A stretch of DNA of 64,000 nt from Taudactylus pleione (GCA_031769625.1 JAUIMM010000126.1:1822001-1886000); one strand, 5' to 3'; shown: positions 1 to 12,047, counted from the stretch's first letter. Numbers and translations are program-made. The notes: generated by a model from the sequence alone, not told the origin.

Positions 1-543
1 ATTAGATCTGAGTGATTTCCTGCAGGCACCTATATCATTAGACAAAAAAGACGCCATAAACTTCAGAACTGCTTGGCTGCTTTCCAGAGCTAGTCCTGGG
101 ACAGGGTTTTCCCCATTGTATATATTATTTGGTATATTCAGATTTATTATTAATACAAAAATATGGCATGTGCAGTGGAATCACAACATGGAGTTCTGTA
201 GAGCAAAGTCGACTCAACATTACCGTATCTGGAATATAAGTATATTATTTTCAATATTGTGAAACAATATGAAGGGTATTTTCCTTCTTTGATATTATCT
301 TGTATTGCCACGCTGTTACCGATTACTGCATACAGTTCTTAAATAAAAATATTTTGAGGAACGAAAAGACCATATTAAGGGATTCTTTGCTTTTAGGGCG
401 GGAGCTTCTAAGCTTGTCACATGCAGTACTTATTATGACATGCTTAGTGAACTTGGTTGTAATTTAATTTTATTAGGCTTAAATACTACTTTTCTAGACT
501 TATACTGGGTACACACTGGATGATAAATCGTTCATACAGAGGT
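1..543. other. SLC44A1 upstream intron, no clear feature
   Basis: AT-rich unique-looking DNA. The only repeat-like piece is around 504-537 (GCTGGGTACACACTGGATGA then an AAATCGTTC motif), which resembles the ends of the palindromic family seen at 28798 and 62731. Confidence 0.5.
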
Positions 544-960
544 GTCCTCATCAGTAGCGGCTCCAGGGGTGAGGCTGCAGCATAGTCCAAGATTCAAATG
601 GGGGAGCTACACCAACTGCCTGTGAGTCACGGCCGGTGATGTTTGGCAGCATTTGAAAAGGCAGTTGGTGTGGCTCCCATATTTGAATTTTGGACTGCGC
701 TTCAGCCCACCCTCTAGAGCTGCCACTGGTCCTCATATACTATTGCTGCAGTTGCGCCAAACAGCCCTTCTCGGTGCACCAGGTCCTGTCTGACTTGACT
801 TACGTAGAGCACCTTTCTTGTGCCCTTCACCTGAAAATCCATCCTAGTTGCAAACTGATGTGACAAACTGCTTTACGAGACTGCACTGATTCATTTGATA
901 TGCAACACTTGTATATCATCCAAGTCTGAATCTGTATACGCAGTGCTACGATGCCACGGA
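543..960 (-). mobile_element. foldback element, partial, split by a hAT MITE
   Basis: With the 552-728 insertion and one TSD copy removed, the sequence from GTCCTCAT through GCACCAGGTCCTG and CGAGACTGCACTGATT to GTGCTACGATGCCAC is an inverted, diverged copy of 4546-4949. Pieces of the same family (TTGCACACAGATATAAAAGT) recur at 1417-1440, so the copy was probably interrupted by the GC-rich segment between. Confidence 0.55.
552..728. mobile_element. hAT-like MITE with 8-bp TSD
   Basis: The ends are CAGTAGCGGCTCCAGG and the inverted partner CTAGAGCTGCCACTG. It is flanked by a perfect 8-bp direct repeat GTCCTCAT (544-551 and 729-736). The interior is itself a palindrome: a segment around 600-625 containing CACCAACTGCC is repeated inverted around 658-675 (GGCAGTTGGTGTGG). 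It is inserted in the end of the foldback element that continues to about 960. A related palindrome is at 61657-61826. Confidence 0.8.
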
Positions 961-1003
961 TCATTCCCATGCCATGGTCAGTTGTGCTTCGTATACAGAT
1001 TCA

Positions 1004-1390
1004 GGACCTGATTCAGCACGCAACCAGCTTTGCAATTCTGTCCTTGCAATTATGTTAATGCAGCAGGAGGCATCACGTCTCCTGCATGCATTACTTATCC
1101 GAGCTGCGTTGTCCAACGCACCATGGGGTCGCGCAAGCCGGCCGCCGCAGATGAGAGAGGCCAGGAAATATCTGTCAGCCGACGGAGATTCTGGCCTCTT
1201 CCCACCTCCTCCAACGGCGGCGACACGTCTCCGTTTTGGGAAACGGAAGCTGTCGCCTCCCGCCCCCAAACGGTAGCAGACTGTCAGTCACTGACAGTGC
1301 TGCCGCTCTGCGTGCATTCACACAGGACCCGTACTGCTCATGCGCAGTGCGGGTCAGGTGCCTGCGCATATTCCCGACCATAGGGAATCT
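1004..1390. mobile_element. GC-rich repeat segment, possible truncated Harbinger-like element
   Basis: It begins GGACCTGATTCAGCACGC, the same type of end as the TWA-target elements at 10738, 18022 and 61019. It is much richer in G+C and CpG than its surroundings. I could not find the matching right end, so the copy is probably truncated. Short open frames on both strands reflect the GC content and are not genes. Confidence 0.35.
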
Positions 1391-1449
1391 GCATTCAGCA
1401 GTGCACTAGCTCTCAGTTGCACACAGATATAAAAGTGTCACACATATGA

Positions 1450-3141
1450 CAGTCACAAATGGATGTGACAAACCACTTAACAATACTAAGTGCGGTATCC
1501 AAATGTGATCTATATGAAAAATATATTGTGCACATCTGCCTGTTTGTGCAAGCGACCGACCCATATGCTGGCTGCAGGAACCAGTGACAATGATGTCCCC
1601 AGTGGTTCCTGTGGCCAGACGACATCGGGTAGCTGATTGGTAAGTGTGTATGCACATATACTTTGTGCAGAACAGATGGGGCTGCTTCTGGATGCATAGT
1701 ACTTACACAGCGGCTTCCGAGTACCTTAAGTGTCAAGGAAGTAACGTCACACTTAGGGGACGGGAACTGCTCTGTATGCAGTATGCATTCAGCAGCAGGG
1801 CCAGCCCCATCCAATAACAGGTGCCACTGGGCTCCTGCTCTCGACAATTGGTGGGTCAAACCAACCGTGTGTGGAGGCCCTGGGGCGACCACCATTGCTG
1901 CCTCCCACAGTTAATCCAACACTGACTGGATGAATGATAAACATGAGTCACGCATGCCTACACTTGGGCTGGCTGCTGACAAGAAGGAGCGGCATAGGTT
2001 GAGAGGCAGAAGATGTCTGCTGCTGGGTGCTAATTATATCAAATTGTGGTGGGTCTCAGCTAATTACTTGGGTACTATTATAGGGAAGGGATGGCACTTA
2101 GTAAATTTGTTAATTACAATGGAAAACTCCTATTAGTACAATAATATAATTCCCAACCTTTGACCATAGATCCACCAATTTTCTTTATAAGGCCACTATT
2201 TTTACATAAGGTGGAACTCTTCACCATATCCTTTGTTACTGGTGTCTAAAATCATTTCAGATTAACGTAAAATATGCTGTATATGTATTTTAAAAGGATT
2301 CTTTTGATTTTTGTATACGTTTATTACATTTATACTGCTATGGTTATTACTGAGCGTTAAACTCCTTGATGATTTAGAATTGTTTGCACTGTTCTTTCAG
2401 CTGCATCTGTAAGTTAAAGGCTAAGTTACACTACACTGCTTTTTATTAAAAGCTATTTTAAGTTGGGTAGAACAAGGAGAGTCAGAAGGTCATTACTAGC
2501 TTGAGTAAGGTTGTCTTTGTCGAATAAAATAGTATTTGTGCATTTCTCAATTACAGAGTCGTTTTTGCTTGATTGCATCTTCCCACATATTGACTTTTAT
2601 GTCTGTGCTTGTATACTCTCGGCATTGAGCATTTGAATATTATTTGCAGGCAAAGCCATGAGGTAAAATCAATACCATAGTTGGCAGCCCGTAGTAATGT
2701 CTGATGCAAGAGGCCACCTATAACACCCTACAGACACATTGTCATCTCTGTATACTGATAAGCAATCACTTGCAGTACCCGCAGATCAGATCAAGCCAAC
2801 AAAGCTAGCCTGTGCAAGTTTTAGCAAGATATAGCTGCTGTTGATGCTCTCACATGTCAGATAGACCCATGGCTGTGTGCTATATGTAATTTAAATAAGT
2901 TGATGAGGACGGTTCTTCTTTAGAGCATCCTTCTGTCTTTTGGTCATGAAACTCTTTGGGGGCATCTAATTCTGTAATTTTACTAAAAAAAATATATATT
3001 AACAGTGTAAACTAATGATTATGTTGTTTTTTTTTTACCTGTAATTATTTTGTGTTTACATTGAAAATTTAAGTACAATTAAATCTGAAAATAGACTTTT
3101 TTAGATGTGATCCATAAAGGCAAAATATGATCAGTCCAACC
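1450..3141. other. intron, nothing recognised
   Basis: No exon with splice signals, RNA gene or clear repeat boundary. It has some GC-moderate repeat-like sequence to about 1920, then AT-rich unique-looking DNA. Confidence 0.5.
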
Positions 3142-3673
3142 GGGATGTAGTTACATTACCGCCGCCCGGAATGCCGGCTGTCTGAATCCCTTCAGTGGAA
3201 GGCCGACCCGGGACTAACGATGGGCGTCGAAATCCCGACGCCTATCTTTAGCCAGATGTTGAAATCCTGACGGCTGGCATCCCGAAAGAAGGGAAGCAGG
3301 GATAGCTAGCTCTTAGCGAGCTCAGGGAGGACAGAAACCTCCCGTGGAGCGGAAGGGGGGTAGGGCGGGTTAGGTTTAAGCATCCCTGGGGGGACTTAGG
3401 GTTAGGCACCCCCCAGGGAGGGTTAGGGTAGGGGGATGGGGGGTTAGGCAGGCCCGGGGGGAGTTTAGGGATAGGCACCCTACGGGAGGGTTAGGTTTAG
3501 GGTGCTGGAAGGGGTAGTTAGGGTTAGGCACCACCGGAGGGGCGTAGTTAGGGTTAGGCATTCTTCAGGGAGGTTATGGTTAGACACCACTAAGGGGGGG
3601 TTAGGGTACTTACGTGCCCCTGACCGGGATATGGCTTCATCTGCCTTCCAGTGCCTGTATTCATATGGATTCC
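3142..3673. mobile_element. 8-bp-TSD element with GGGTTAGGCACC array
   Basis: It starts GGGATGTAGTTACATTACCG and ends CATATGGATTCC. The flanks are GTCCAACC (3134-3141) and GTTCAACC (3674-3681), a 7/8 target-site duplication. The inner part (about 3355-3615) is a degenerate array of GGGTTAGGCACC-like units with TTAGGG motifs. CG-rich subterminal repeats (GTCGAAATCCCGACG) lie on the left. Confidence 0.65.
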
Positions 3674-4196
3674 GTTCAACCATAACATTTTAACTGCAGA
3701 TCTTTTTAAAAAATAAACTTTTTATCACATCCGTGCATTACAGACAGCGGAAGCCCTTCACACATCTTTTGGACTGTATCACAATGGGAACTGATGCTGG
3801 TCTGAAGCTTCAGTCATCTAGGCTACTGTGACATTATTGGTCCTAACACCATGCAAGAATTGGCTGGCCTATGTAGTCCATTTGTGCAAAGTTGCCAAAC
3901 TGTCATTCACTTATTGTCTGCTCTGTTGGTCTGTAACTATGGTGGACATACTGTATTTATATTTTTCATTAGTGGGTTGAATTCTACATTAAAAAATATA
4001 AAGTAAAATGGTTATCTACCTGGGGTTCGGTTTTCTTATCCAGCTCAGTAATGCAGTCTATAGTTTGTATAAATAACAAATATTAATTTTAAATCTTAAA
4101 TGGTTATTCTCCAATCTTTGAAGCTAAAGTTTAATGCAGTATAAATTATAAATGTATCATGTAGAATATAGTCAATATTTTCTTTCTTCTTTGCAG

Positions 4197-4286
4197 TGCT
4201 TTCAATGATTTTGATGGTTATAATCCGGTACATCTCTAGAGTACTTGTTTGGATCTTAACCATCTTGGTCACATTGGGATCACTCG
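4197..4286 (+). CDS. SLC44A1: SLC44A1 coding exon: membrane segments 2-3
   Basis: The exon starts after a pyrimidine-rich tract and TTGCAG, and ends before GTAAGT. Its first two bases complete a valine codon and its last base starts a glycine codon. The frame reads [20 protein letters not shown] and continues TILVTLGSL. These are two hydrophobic stretches separated by a short basic turn (RYISR), corresponding to membrane segments 2 and 3 of CTL1. The match to the mammalian protein is nearly complete. This is the first exon inside the window, and the 4.2 kb before it is intron. Confidence 0.95.
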
Positions 4287-4545
4287 GTAAGTTTTACGGA
4301 TCGATTAACTCTTTTCACCAAATATGATGCTACTTGTACAAATACTATGAAAGTGTAATAAATGCTAAACTAAGGCACTTCCTAGAGAAAGTAGTCTTAA
4401 TAGTAGTGCAGCAACAATAAAGTGATGTACTCATGATATTTGGTCAGTTAAGTAGTGTTAGGGACTATAAGATGCACTAATTTGTGTTATAATATGTTTC
4501 CAACCTATATACTTACATGTGAGACGATGGACATACTTACAGACA

Positions 4546-4949
4546 TGTCCTCGTACATCTAGCCTCAATACACCGTGCAGTGTGAGATGCCTGGCGTGAG
4601 TAAGCCACCAGGTCCCATGCAATGCGACTAGGACGCACCTGGAGACTGCACTGATTAATTATATATACATATCTGTGTGCAAGCTTTTAAAAAGGAACTT
4701 GCTATGGAAAAAGCTGCGGCTGGTGCATCGTAGCACTTTGTATACTAATCCAGTGACTTAGTCGCACACAGATATACAAGTGTCACACATCAAATTAGCA
4801 CAGTGTGCTGGTGCGTCCTAGTCGCATCGCATTGTGACAGACACCTTTTCAGCAAAAAAAAAAAAGACTCCCAATGTTAGCAGAGTCTCATGGGACCTGG
4901 CGCACCGACGGGCTGTTTGGTGCAAGTGCAGCAAAGATGTGTGAGGACA
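4546..4949 (+). mobile_element. foldback DNA element
   Basis: 15-bp terminal inverted repeats: TGTCCTCGTACATCT at the left and AGATGTGTGAGGACA at the right (one mismatch). Internal inverted pairs include AATGCGACTAGGACGCACC (4621-4639) against GGTGCGTCCTAGTCGCAT (4811-4828). It lies just inside the intron after the first exon in the window. Confidence 0.65.
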
Positions 4950-6598
4950 TTTCTGTATTTGGTAGTTAATTCACTGATGCGTTTCACTGGTTCCCTTGTG
5001 CAAGTGCCTGCAGGAGGTGGTGGGCAAAGGGGACGCCAGAAGGCCTCTTCAAATGTAAGTTTATCTGCAAACTTTGCCCTGGTTTTGTTATTTATTTATA
5101 AACCATTCATTATATAGCACCTACTTTATTACACAGTGAATATTTAGTCTCTGTATATGATATGGCGCCTAGTTTGAATATATGTGCTAAATTAAGCAGC
5201 TCCCCTTGTCCAGAAATCCATTAGAAACATGAGGTATGAAAGCATCTAGAAGATGCTATCATGGCTAAATATACTAGAAGTTATTTTGGCGGGCCGTCTA
5301 TAATTTTTTTACAGTCATCTCCCCATGCTTGGCACAATTATTGAAAACTAGGGTACAATAAGGGTGAGACTACGTGTTACAAACAAGAAGGAATTGAGCT
5401 TCTATACTCACCTAAAGACATTTTTGATGCTATTTAGTTACTTCAAGAGGCACTCTGTATAAATAAACAGATGTGTTAATTGTATATATTTCAAAACTTG
5501 TTAAGCTAGCTGACTTGCATCAAATTCTTACCCTGTTGACCAACTAAACATCGATTCAATCAGAATTTCAAAACCATTATTGCTATGTTTTTGGTTTTTT
5601 TTTTTAAATAGGTTGAGTTTCATTTGCACAAAGCTTTTCCAGCCAAGTTCTCCCCAAGCAATAGCAGCTTTGTGTGTAAATGGTGCCTGTAGCTCTTTTA
5701 TGAAAGTCATCTTACATGTGGTTGTCAAACTCACCAGTGTCACTAGAGGAGAAAATTCAACTCCATGGTTTCAAGGACATAGATACATTATGATTGAGCT
5801 ATTCCTAAACTTGAGAACCTAATCTATTTCTGAGACATGACGTGATTTGTACTTGTCCTAGTGTGATGTTATAAGCTCACAATGTGGAATGGATGAGAGA
5901 GAATATCATTAGCAGGCAGTTTCCAGTCTCAAATAATGTGTCCCTGGCTACACCTACATTTCATTGATTTAATAAATCATTTTGGCAAAGTTCTTTATGT
6001 TCATATGAATTCCAAGAGTCTATTTATGATATCAAGCTAGGCAATTTTTCATGAGAATTAGACAATGTCTGATTTTAGCATGGGGCATATTCATTAGCTT
6101 TACTAGCATGGATAATTGGGGTCCTTGCGCAGATGGAAAAAAATCTGAATGTCTTTTTGTCACATACAGTTATAAAACCATGGACAAGTACAACACCAAA
6201 GCAGACAAGCTCCCTCATAATAAAAAACTTGTTACAGAACACAGACTGATCATTTTCAGTGGCCCTGTTGCTCCGTAATACTAGATGGAAAGTATTATAC
6301 TTTAACTTCAGCCCTGTCCTCAGATCTTAGTAATAGCTGATGTGTCCACCCTTTTGTTTTTCAATTATTGTTGCTGTTATTTTGTCATTTACTTGGCTCG
6401 TTCAATATATTTAAATTTAATTTTAGAGACTTATGGTCTTGGCAAAATATAAAACTTGACTGTTCACATTGTGAAGTGTAAATCAGAATGAATCATTGTT
6501 CAGTTTTGGAGGTAGTTTTCATAGGTACACACATGCAATGATATTTAGTGGCATTTATTTTTGACATGCTTTTTTGTGTTTGACCCACTGTTATACAG
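4950..6598. other. intron, no clear feature
   Basis: AT-rich DNA with short poly(T)/poly(A) runs. A possible tail fragment of a common frog-type repeat (TTATAAACCATTCATTATATAG) is near 5095. No exon is recognised. Confidence 0.5.
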
Positions 6599-6738
6599 GA
6601 GGTACAGGTGTTCTCTGGTGGATGTATGCTGATCACCGGAAGTCTTTCAATGAAAATCTTCCACCAGATCAGCTTCAAATTTCCAAAGACAACCAACAAG
6701 CCTTGCTCATCTATGCCATTGCTGCTACTGTCTTCACC
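6599..6738 (+). CDS. SLC44A1: SLC44A1 coding exon: loop and start of membrane segment 4
   Basis: The exon is bounded by ATACAG and GTAAGG. It starts [15 protein letters not shown], passes through a variable polar stretch (residues [18 protein letters not shown]) and ends [13 protein letters not shown]. The polar part is the hydrophilic loop of CTL1 and differs from mammals more than any other exon here, as expected for a loop. The end begins the next membrane helix, which continues in the following exon. A chance reading frame runs on through the splice donor into the intron to 6780; it is not part of the protein. Confidence 0.95.
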
Positions 6739-7394
6739 GTAAGGCTTCAGCTTTGTGTTGCTATTGCTGACTATGCATAAAACTCTGTCCTCTCTCGCAC
6801 ATGTTGTTTTTAGCAGCCGTCTGTGAGCGGTAAAGATGGCAGCTTACAGATGACTGATGGAACCTCACATAGGGTTAACAGTATTTTTGTGCAGATAAAA
6901 TAAATCTGGCAAGATATTCCTTTACTAGCCTACTGTGTGGGATGTTTAGATTACATTTTAGCCGCCTTACCATAATGTCTTGTGGTAGGGATTCCATTAC
7001 TACAAGTTTTTTGTTTTTGTTTTTTTTTATTAAGCTTTGAAATAATTTACTATCTAATATTGGACTTTTTGCTTCCTGTATGAAACGGAAAAGTATGGAC
7101 ATTACATATAGCATTGTATCATAAACGTCCAACTTGGTAGTGCTATTATCCAGCTCACTGATAAGTTGCATTGCATTGGTATTTTTTCCTGGCTTTAACC
7201 AGAGCTTCCTTAAGAGAACCTGTCGCCTTCATATTTATTTACATTTTTCTTTCTTGTCTCTCACTACAATGTTGTAACAGATACAAAAGGTTTTTCATTA
7301 TTATTCATGCACCTGGTGATCGTGTCTACCATTTGGCGGGGCATGTCAGGATTGTTGAAGCTAACTAAGAGTTTATTAGGTTGTCACCTTGTAT

Positions 7395-7826
7395 CAGGGC
7401 CAGTTTAAGGGGGGGTGACGGGGCAGTTGCCCTGGGGCCCCCACATACAGAAGAGTCTCCACACCGGGTTGGTGTGACCCTGCCGAGAACAGGTCTCCAG
7501 TAGCACCTGTTCCCGGATGGAGGCTCATCTGTCGCATCTATGTTCTAAGGCAGTGCTGCTGCATACAGCGCAGAGCGGCTCCAGAGTCCCCTCATCGGCG
7601 TCACGTGTATCATCACTTCAGTGACGCTGATGAGAGAACTAGGGACCGGCTCTGCCAGAATTGTGAGGTGAGTAATCAGGGACGGAGACAGTATCTCCAT
7701 GTGGCTTGTAGACTTTGTGTGGGGTGGGGGGGCCCCAGCCCCCACAACTTAGTTTCACTGTGGCTGGGTTGGGGGTCCCCACAACTTAGTTGCCCTGGGG
7801 CTGCCACAAACCTTAATCCGGTCCTG
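7395..7826. mobile_element. hAT-like element of the CAGTGGCGTAACTA type
   Basis: The ends are CAGGGCCAGTTTAAG and the inverted TTAATCCGGTCCTG. The flanks CCTTGTAT and CCCTTTAT match at 6 of 8 bases, a decayed TSD. The subterminal motif GCCCTGGGGCC is repeated at both ends, as in the other family members listed here. Confidence 0.55.
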
Positions 7827-7834
7827 CCCTTTAT

Positions 7835-8711
7835 ATAGTACTAGTTAGTTCGGATTAGTTGCTCAAGGGAGAATGTATAAAAAGATTAAGTCTGTAAAGT
7901 CCTACAAAAAATAAAATAAACCAAGGACCTTATTTCTTTCTTCTCTTTAGCAGTACTTAGCAATATATTTTACTATGTCTTCATTTTAAAAGAGACAGAA
8001 GCATAGTGTACATGATCCAAGTGCTTTTTAAATTGCTGCCATACAAGACTGGCTTGTCTTCACTGATATCTATCCCAGCATACTACTAGATGCTTCTGAC
8101 TGAGACCTGCTTCATACAAACCTTTCCTCGTCCTTGAAGTATCCTGGCACTGCCATATGAACATATAATGCAGAGATGCCAGCTCCGGCATCATTGATGG
8201 AGTCATTATTGTTTAATGTCATCACTGATGCTGATTTCCAGCTGTGCATGGATTTGTTGTGATTATAAAGGGACCATAAAGTACTATTTTGGTCTCCTGT
8301 ATAGTATGCCTTTTAGCATCTGTTTAATCAGAATTAACCACAGAATGCTTTTTAAACCTCTTTTTTGCCATTGTGAGAAATGTTTTCATTGCATGTAAAT
8401 TTACATAATTGAAAATAAGTGGAGAGGTAATGTTATAATCTAGAAAACTCTTCCTGCAGTATAAAGTATATTTCTGTATAAATAAAAACATGCAGCATAA
8501 TACAGTGTTACAGTATTCTCATTATACAGTAGTTACCAATGTGTTTTAGCTTATGGTTAATACATTGCTGAGAGTCTGATATGGAAACCTGGGATGCACA
8601 TTAGTAAATCTTACCCTTCTGAGCTGCTGTATATTCACAGTAGCAGACAGCTTTGTCATTTCTTCTATTTTTCCTTTATGTTCTGTGACTGAGCTCTTTC
8701 ATCCTCGGCAG
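7835..8711. other. intron, nothing recognised
   Basis: AT-rich sequence leading to the acceptor at 8709-8711. No repeat boundary or extra exon seen. Confidence 0.5.
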
Positions 8712-8898
8712 GTGATCCTGTTACTCATCATGCTGATAATGAGGAAGCGGGTTGCCCTCACTATTGCCTTGTTTAATGTGGCTGGAAAGGTTTTCATCCA
8801 TCTCCCGCTGCTAGTCTTCCAGCCCTTCTGGACCTTCTTCGCTCTTCTCCTGTTCTGGGTGTACTGGGTCATGGTCCTGCTTTTTCTGGGAACTACAG
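8712..8898 (+). CDS. SLC44A1: SLC44A1 coding exon: membrane segments 4-5
   Basis: The exon is preceded by CGGCAG and followed by GTATGG. It reads [20 protein letters not shown], then [20 protein letters not shown] and [20 protein letters not shown]. It holds two long hydrophobic segments with the strongly conserved [12 protein letters not shown] and [14 protein letters not shown] motifs of the CTL family. The final base is the first base of a glycine codon completed in the next exon. Only conservative changes from mammalian CTL1 are visible. Confidence 0.96.
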
Positions 8899-9138
8899 GT
8901 ATGGATTGAAAGTGTTTTTACATTTTTTGCTATTTTTGTAGCAAGAGTCAAATAAAATGCATTGGTTTTAAGTAGTATTCAATATCGTCATTTTATATGT
9001 TTGTGTTTTCAAATAAAGGTTTCCTTTATTTATAGTGGATTGTACATTAGAGAATCATTTCTTATTAGTCAGATATTTTGATTCCTGAAATTCACTGTGT
9101 CTTCAAAAAGTCCTATCTTTCTCATATTCTCTTTTCAG

Positions 9139-9304
9139 GTGATCCATTTACTAACGAGCAAGGGTTTGTGGAGTTCAAGATCAGTGGCCCCCTGCAGTAC
9201 ATGTGGTGGTATCATCTAGTAGGGCTCATCTGGATCAGTGAATTCATATTAGCCTGTCAGCAGATGACCATTGCAGGAGCTGTAGTTACCTATTATTTCA
9301 CCAG
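9139..9304 (+). CDS. SLC44A1: SLC44A1 coding exon: WWYH motif and membrane segment 6
   Basis: The exon is bounded by TTTCAG and GTGAGA. It encodes a short loop ([20 protein letters not shown]), then [20 protein letters not shown] and [16 protein letters not shown]. The WWYH...GLIWISEFI and Q..TIAGAV.TYYF motifs are hallmarks of the CTL/SLC44 family and form the conserved core. The exon ends with two bases of an arginine codon. The preceding intron is only 240 bp and shows no repeats. Confidence 0.97.
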
Positions 9305-9663
9305 GTGAGATACCGGTTTCATATACAGTACATAGAAAGTAGATGGGATGTTTAATCAATAGTGTGTTGGATAAGTGTAGGGGAATTCAAACAGGCAAAA
9401 ATACCAAATAGTACATACATCATCTCCAAATCCATGGGTGATTGATTTACCACATTTACTGTACCACAATATAATTTTTCCCTTCACTTTGCTTGATTTA
9501 ATTTATTTAAAGGCTCTTTAGTACATCAGTATTTCTCCCTAGGAGAAAAATCTCACCTCAAGGTGTTGTGTATTATCACTTTTGAACCACACTTTACGTA
9601 AGTCTGTTGTTACAGTCAGCTAGGAATTATTAATATAATATGATGGTTATGTGGAGCTATAAA

Positions 9664-9816
9664 GTAGAGATGAGCGGTTCGGTATTGTCTCTTTTTGCCA
9701 AATTAGCACAAGTTCGGATTTATTGGCTATACAAACGTGAGCGCTGGATAGCCAATAAGATGCTGTTTTTGAGATCCGAACATAACCAAGAGAATCAAAA
9801 CTGCTCATCTCTACTA
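9664..9816. mobile_element. palindromic MITE (GTAGAGATGAGCGGTTC)
   Basis: The ends GTAGAGATGAGCGGTTCGG and ACTGCTCATCTCTAC are inverted copies. A second inner inverted pair (GGATTTATTGGCTATACA against GGATAGCCAATAAG) closes the palindrome. The flanking TA dinucleotides would fit a Tc1/mariner-type target. Confidence 0.6.
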
Positions 9817-9936
9817 TAAAGACCCTGCAGACTCCAACTGCATTGGAAAATGCCCTAATTGTATTCAGTTTCCATTCATTGTAGTTTTTAATTTTAAAAA
9901 GTTATTATTTCTTCTTTGTTTGCATGATTCAGAGAT

Positions 9937-10480
9937 TATTGTTGCAAACACACAAAAAAGAATTACAGATGCACAACTCCAACATTACTCATTATATATA
10001 ATACATTTTGCTATAGAATTTTGCAAATAATAAGAGGTTTTGGCATAATGATGGCCATGGTTATGTGGGCCTACCCACTTCGCCCAGGTAACCTCTGAGG
10101 GTAGGTCCCTAACATACTGGGATTGCAATCCAGAGCGCAGGACACCCCCAAACCAGCCCAGCTGAGCCACCCCAGGACATCACTCCAATAAGGAAAGGTG
10201 AAGTGTAAAAAGGTGTAGGATACTGTAGATAAGAGAAGCTACTGCTGCATATAGTAAAGTGAAAATGAAAGATGTGAAAATAATACATATATATTAAACA
10301 AACAATGGAAGTGCTAAAAGTGCAAGAAAGGAAAAGTGTGTATATAATGCTATGCCCTGAAGCAGCCCAACCAAAGCAATCCAGGGGACCCACGCCCCAA
10401 AAATCAACCCATAGCTGCACTACAGTATCACCTCCCATTATATATATTTCCAGGGTGTGCAGTCTAGGGCCCCCTTTCCA
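9937..10480. mobile_element. insertion of unknown type with 14-bp target-site duplication
   Basis: The 14-base word CATGATTCAGAGAT occurs at 9923-9936 and again at 10481-10494, with 544 bp between. A long perfect direct repeat like this is usual for retroposition (LINE/SINE machinery). The insert has no obvious poly(A) tail or tRNA-like head and I do not recognise it. Confidence 0.55.
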
Positions 10481-10737
10481 CATGATTCAGAGATGCACGT
10501 GGTTCAAACTCAATGCCCATGTTCACATAGTTGGGCAAATTATTTGCCTGGGACATGCACAAAAAGTTTTGAAAGCCCCTAGGACTATTGTGTTACACAG
10601 AGTACGTATCAGAAATGGGTTGGCAAATTGATGGGCGCTCCTGGGCGGTGATTGGGAGTCAACGCAAAACAAAATGTCTCATTGGCCTGTTATGGCTGTG
10701 TCAGTGAAAGTAGCTGTTTTCTCAGACCGCAGACACA

Positions 10738-11414
10738 GGGCCTGATTCAGAGCCGGACGCTCTTTCAGAGCGCTCGCTCTGAATCAGGGCGGCTTTTTTT
10801 TTTTTTTTTTGAACCGGCCTCCTGGCTCCTCGCTAAGCTGTGGGTGACCACCCACAGCTTTTGCGAGCGGCCAGGTGATGGTCTCGTCCATCGCAAGCCC
10901 CAGTGAGCTTCCTACTGAGCCCCAGTGAGCCGGAAGCTCACTACTGAGGCCGCCTCCGTTTGTGTTGCCACAGCCCCTGCCCGCCTCCAAAATGGGGCGA
11001 GCTGTCAATCACAATCGACAGCCTCCCTGTTTTGGTGCGAGACCCGTAGCGACGGAGCGTCCGTCGCTGGCCGGGTCTCGCGCATGTGCACGCCGGAGCC
11101 GGCTCCGGTGCGCCCATGCGCAGTGGGGGACCATCGACCCGCTTGCGAGCGCGTTTGAATCAAGCCCAAAGAGCATACGGAGAAAACCGTAACTGCCAAA
11201 GGGCTAGTGCAAGTGTTGATGGTGCGCCGATGGTGGTGTGTCAAGAATCACCAGTGGTGTTACAACGTGCAGAGATGCTAAAAGTGGACATTTCAGTGCT
11301 TGGACATCAGATGCAGGCTGCCACACAAGGGGAAGGTTGATACTAGCATTTGCATATATTTGCAGCTGTGACTCCAACAACAGACGCACCAGCGTGCACT
11401 ACTGAATTAGGCCC
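10738..11414. mobile_element. Harbinger-like nonautonomous element
   Basis: The ends are GGGCCTGATTCAGAG and CTGAATTAGGCCC. It shares TCGCTAAGCTGTGGGTG and ACCCACAGCT with the element at 18022-18509, so both belong to one family. The flanks do not show a matching TSD, so the boundaries may be off by a base or the site has decayed. Confidence 0.6.
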
Positions 11415-11429
11415 TGTGTATCTTATTAC

Positions 11430-11690
11430 GATTATTATCTTTTATTTATATAGCGCCAACAACTTACACAGCATTGTACAGAGAACATTTATCACTCATA
11501 ACAGTCCATGCCACATTGGAGCCAGTATGTTTTTTGGAGTGTGGGAGGGAACCTTAGCACTCGGAGCAAACACTGGGAGAACAAACTGTCTCCACACAGA
11601 TAGCGGCCCTGTTCGGGAACTCGTGACCTTAGTGCTGAGAGACAGTAATGCTAACCACTATGCTATTTTTCTGCCCAACATTTTGGATGA
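11430..11690. repeat. dispersed retroposon-type repeat
   Basis: It contains the motifs TTTATTTATATAGCGCCAAC, GTATGTTTTTTGGAGTGTGG, GGGAGAACAAACTGTCTCCA and ACAGTAATGCTAACCACTAT. This order is that of a very common fish/amphibian dispersed repeat (SINE or LINE 3' tail type). Classification is from memory of the motif pattern and needs a library search. Confidence 0.55.
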
Positions 11691-12047
11691 CCTATAATTT
11701 TGAGCAAAAACATATGGCTTATTTAAATGTGCACATTTATGGCATTTTTAAACTGGACAGAATGGCTTCTCTGCTAACAACTTGAATGTTTTCTGTGTTT
11801 GTAATTTTCGTCTGCACACACCCTTTTATACGAACAGTCTATTCACCATGCCCATTGCTGTAGCTAGTTATTCAATCCTGTGATTTTAACATTTTCATAA
11901 ATCTGAGACAGTATCTACATTTGAGCTTATTTTTGTGTCAGAATGCTAACATTGGTCCATATTGTACATTACATGTATGTTTAACGTGTCATTAATGTTC
12001 TGAGAGTTAATTGAGACATATGTATCCTAACTCCGTCCTTTGTACAG

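Noticed and set aside
961..1383. Overlapping 100-120-codon frames on both strands
   Set aside because: A GC-rich repeat segment with CpG excess; frames are open on both strands because stop codons are rare there.
3355..3615. Interstitial telomere from a chromosome fusion
   Set aside because: The TTAGGG motifs are part of GGGTTAGGCACC units within a transposon with flanking duplications, and several such copies exist.
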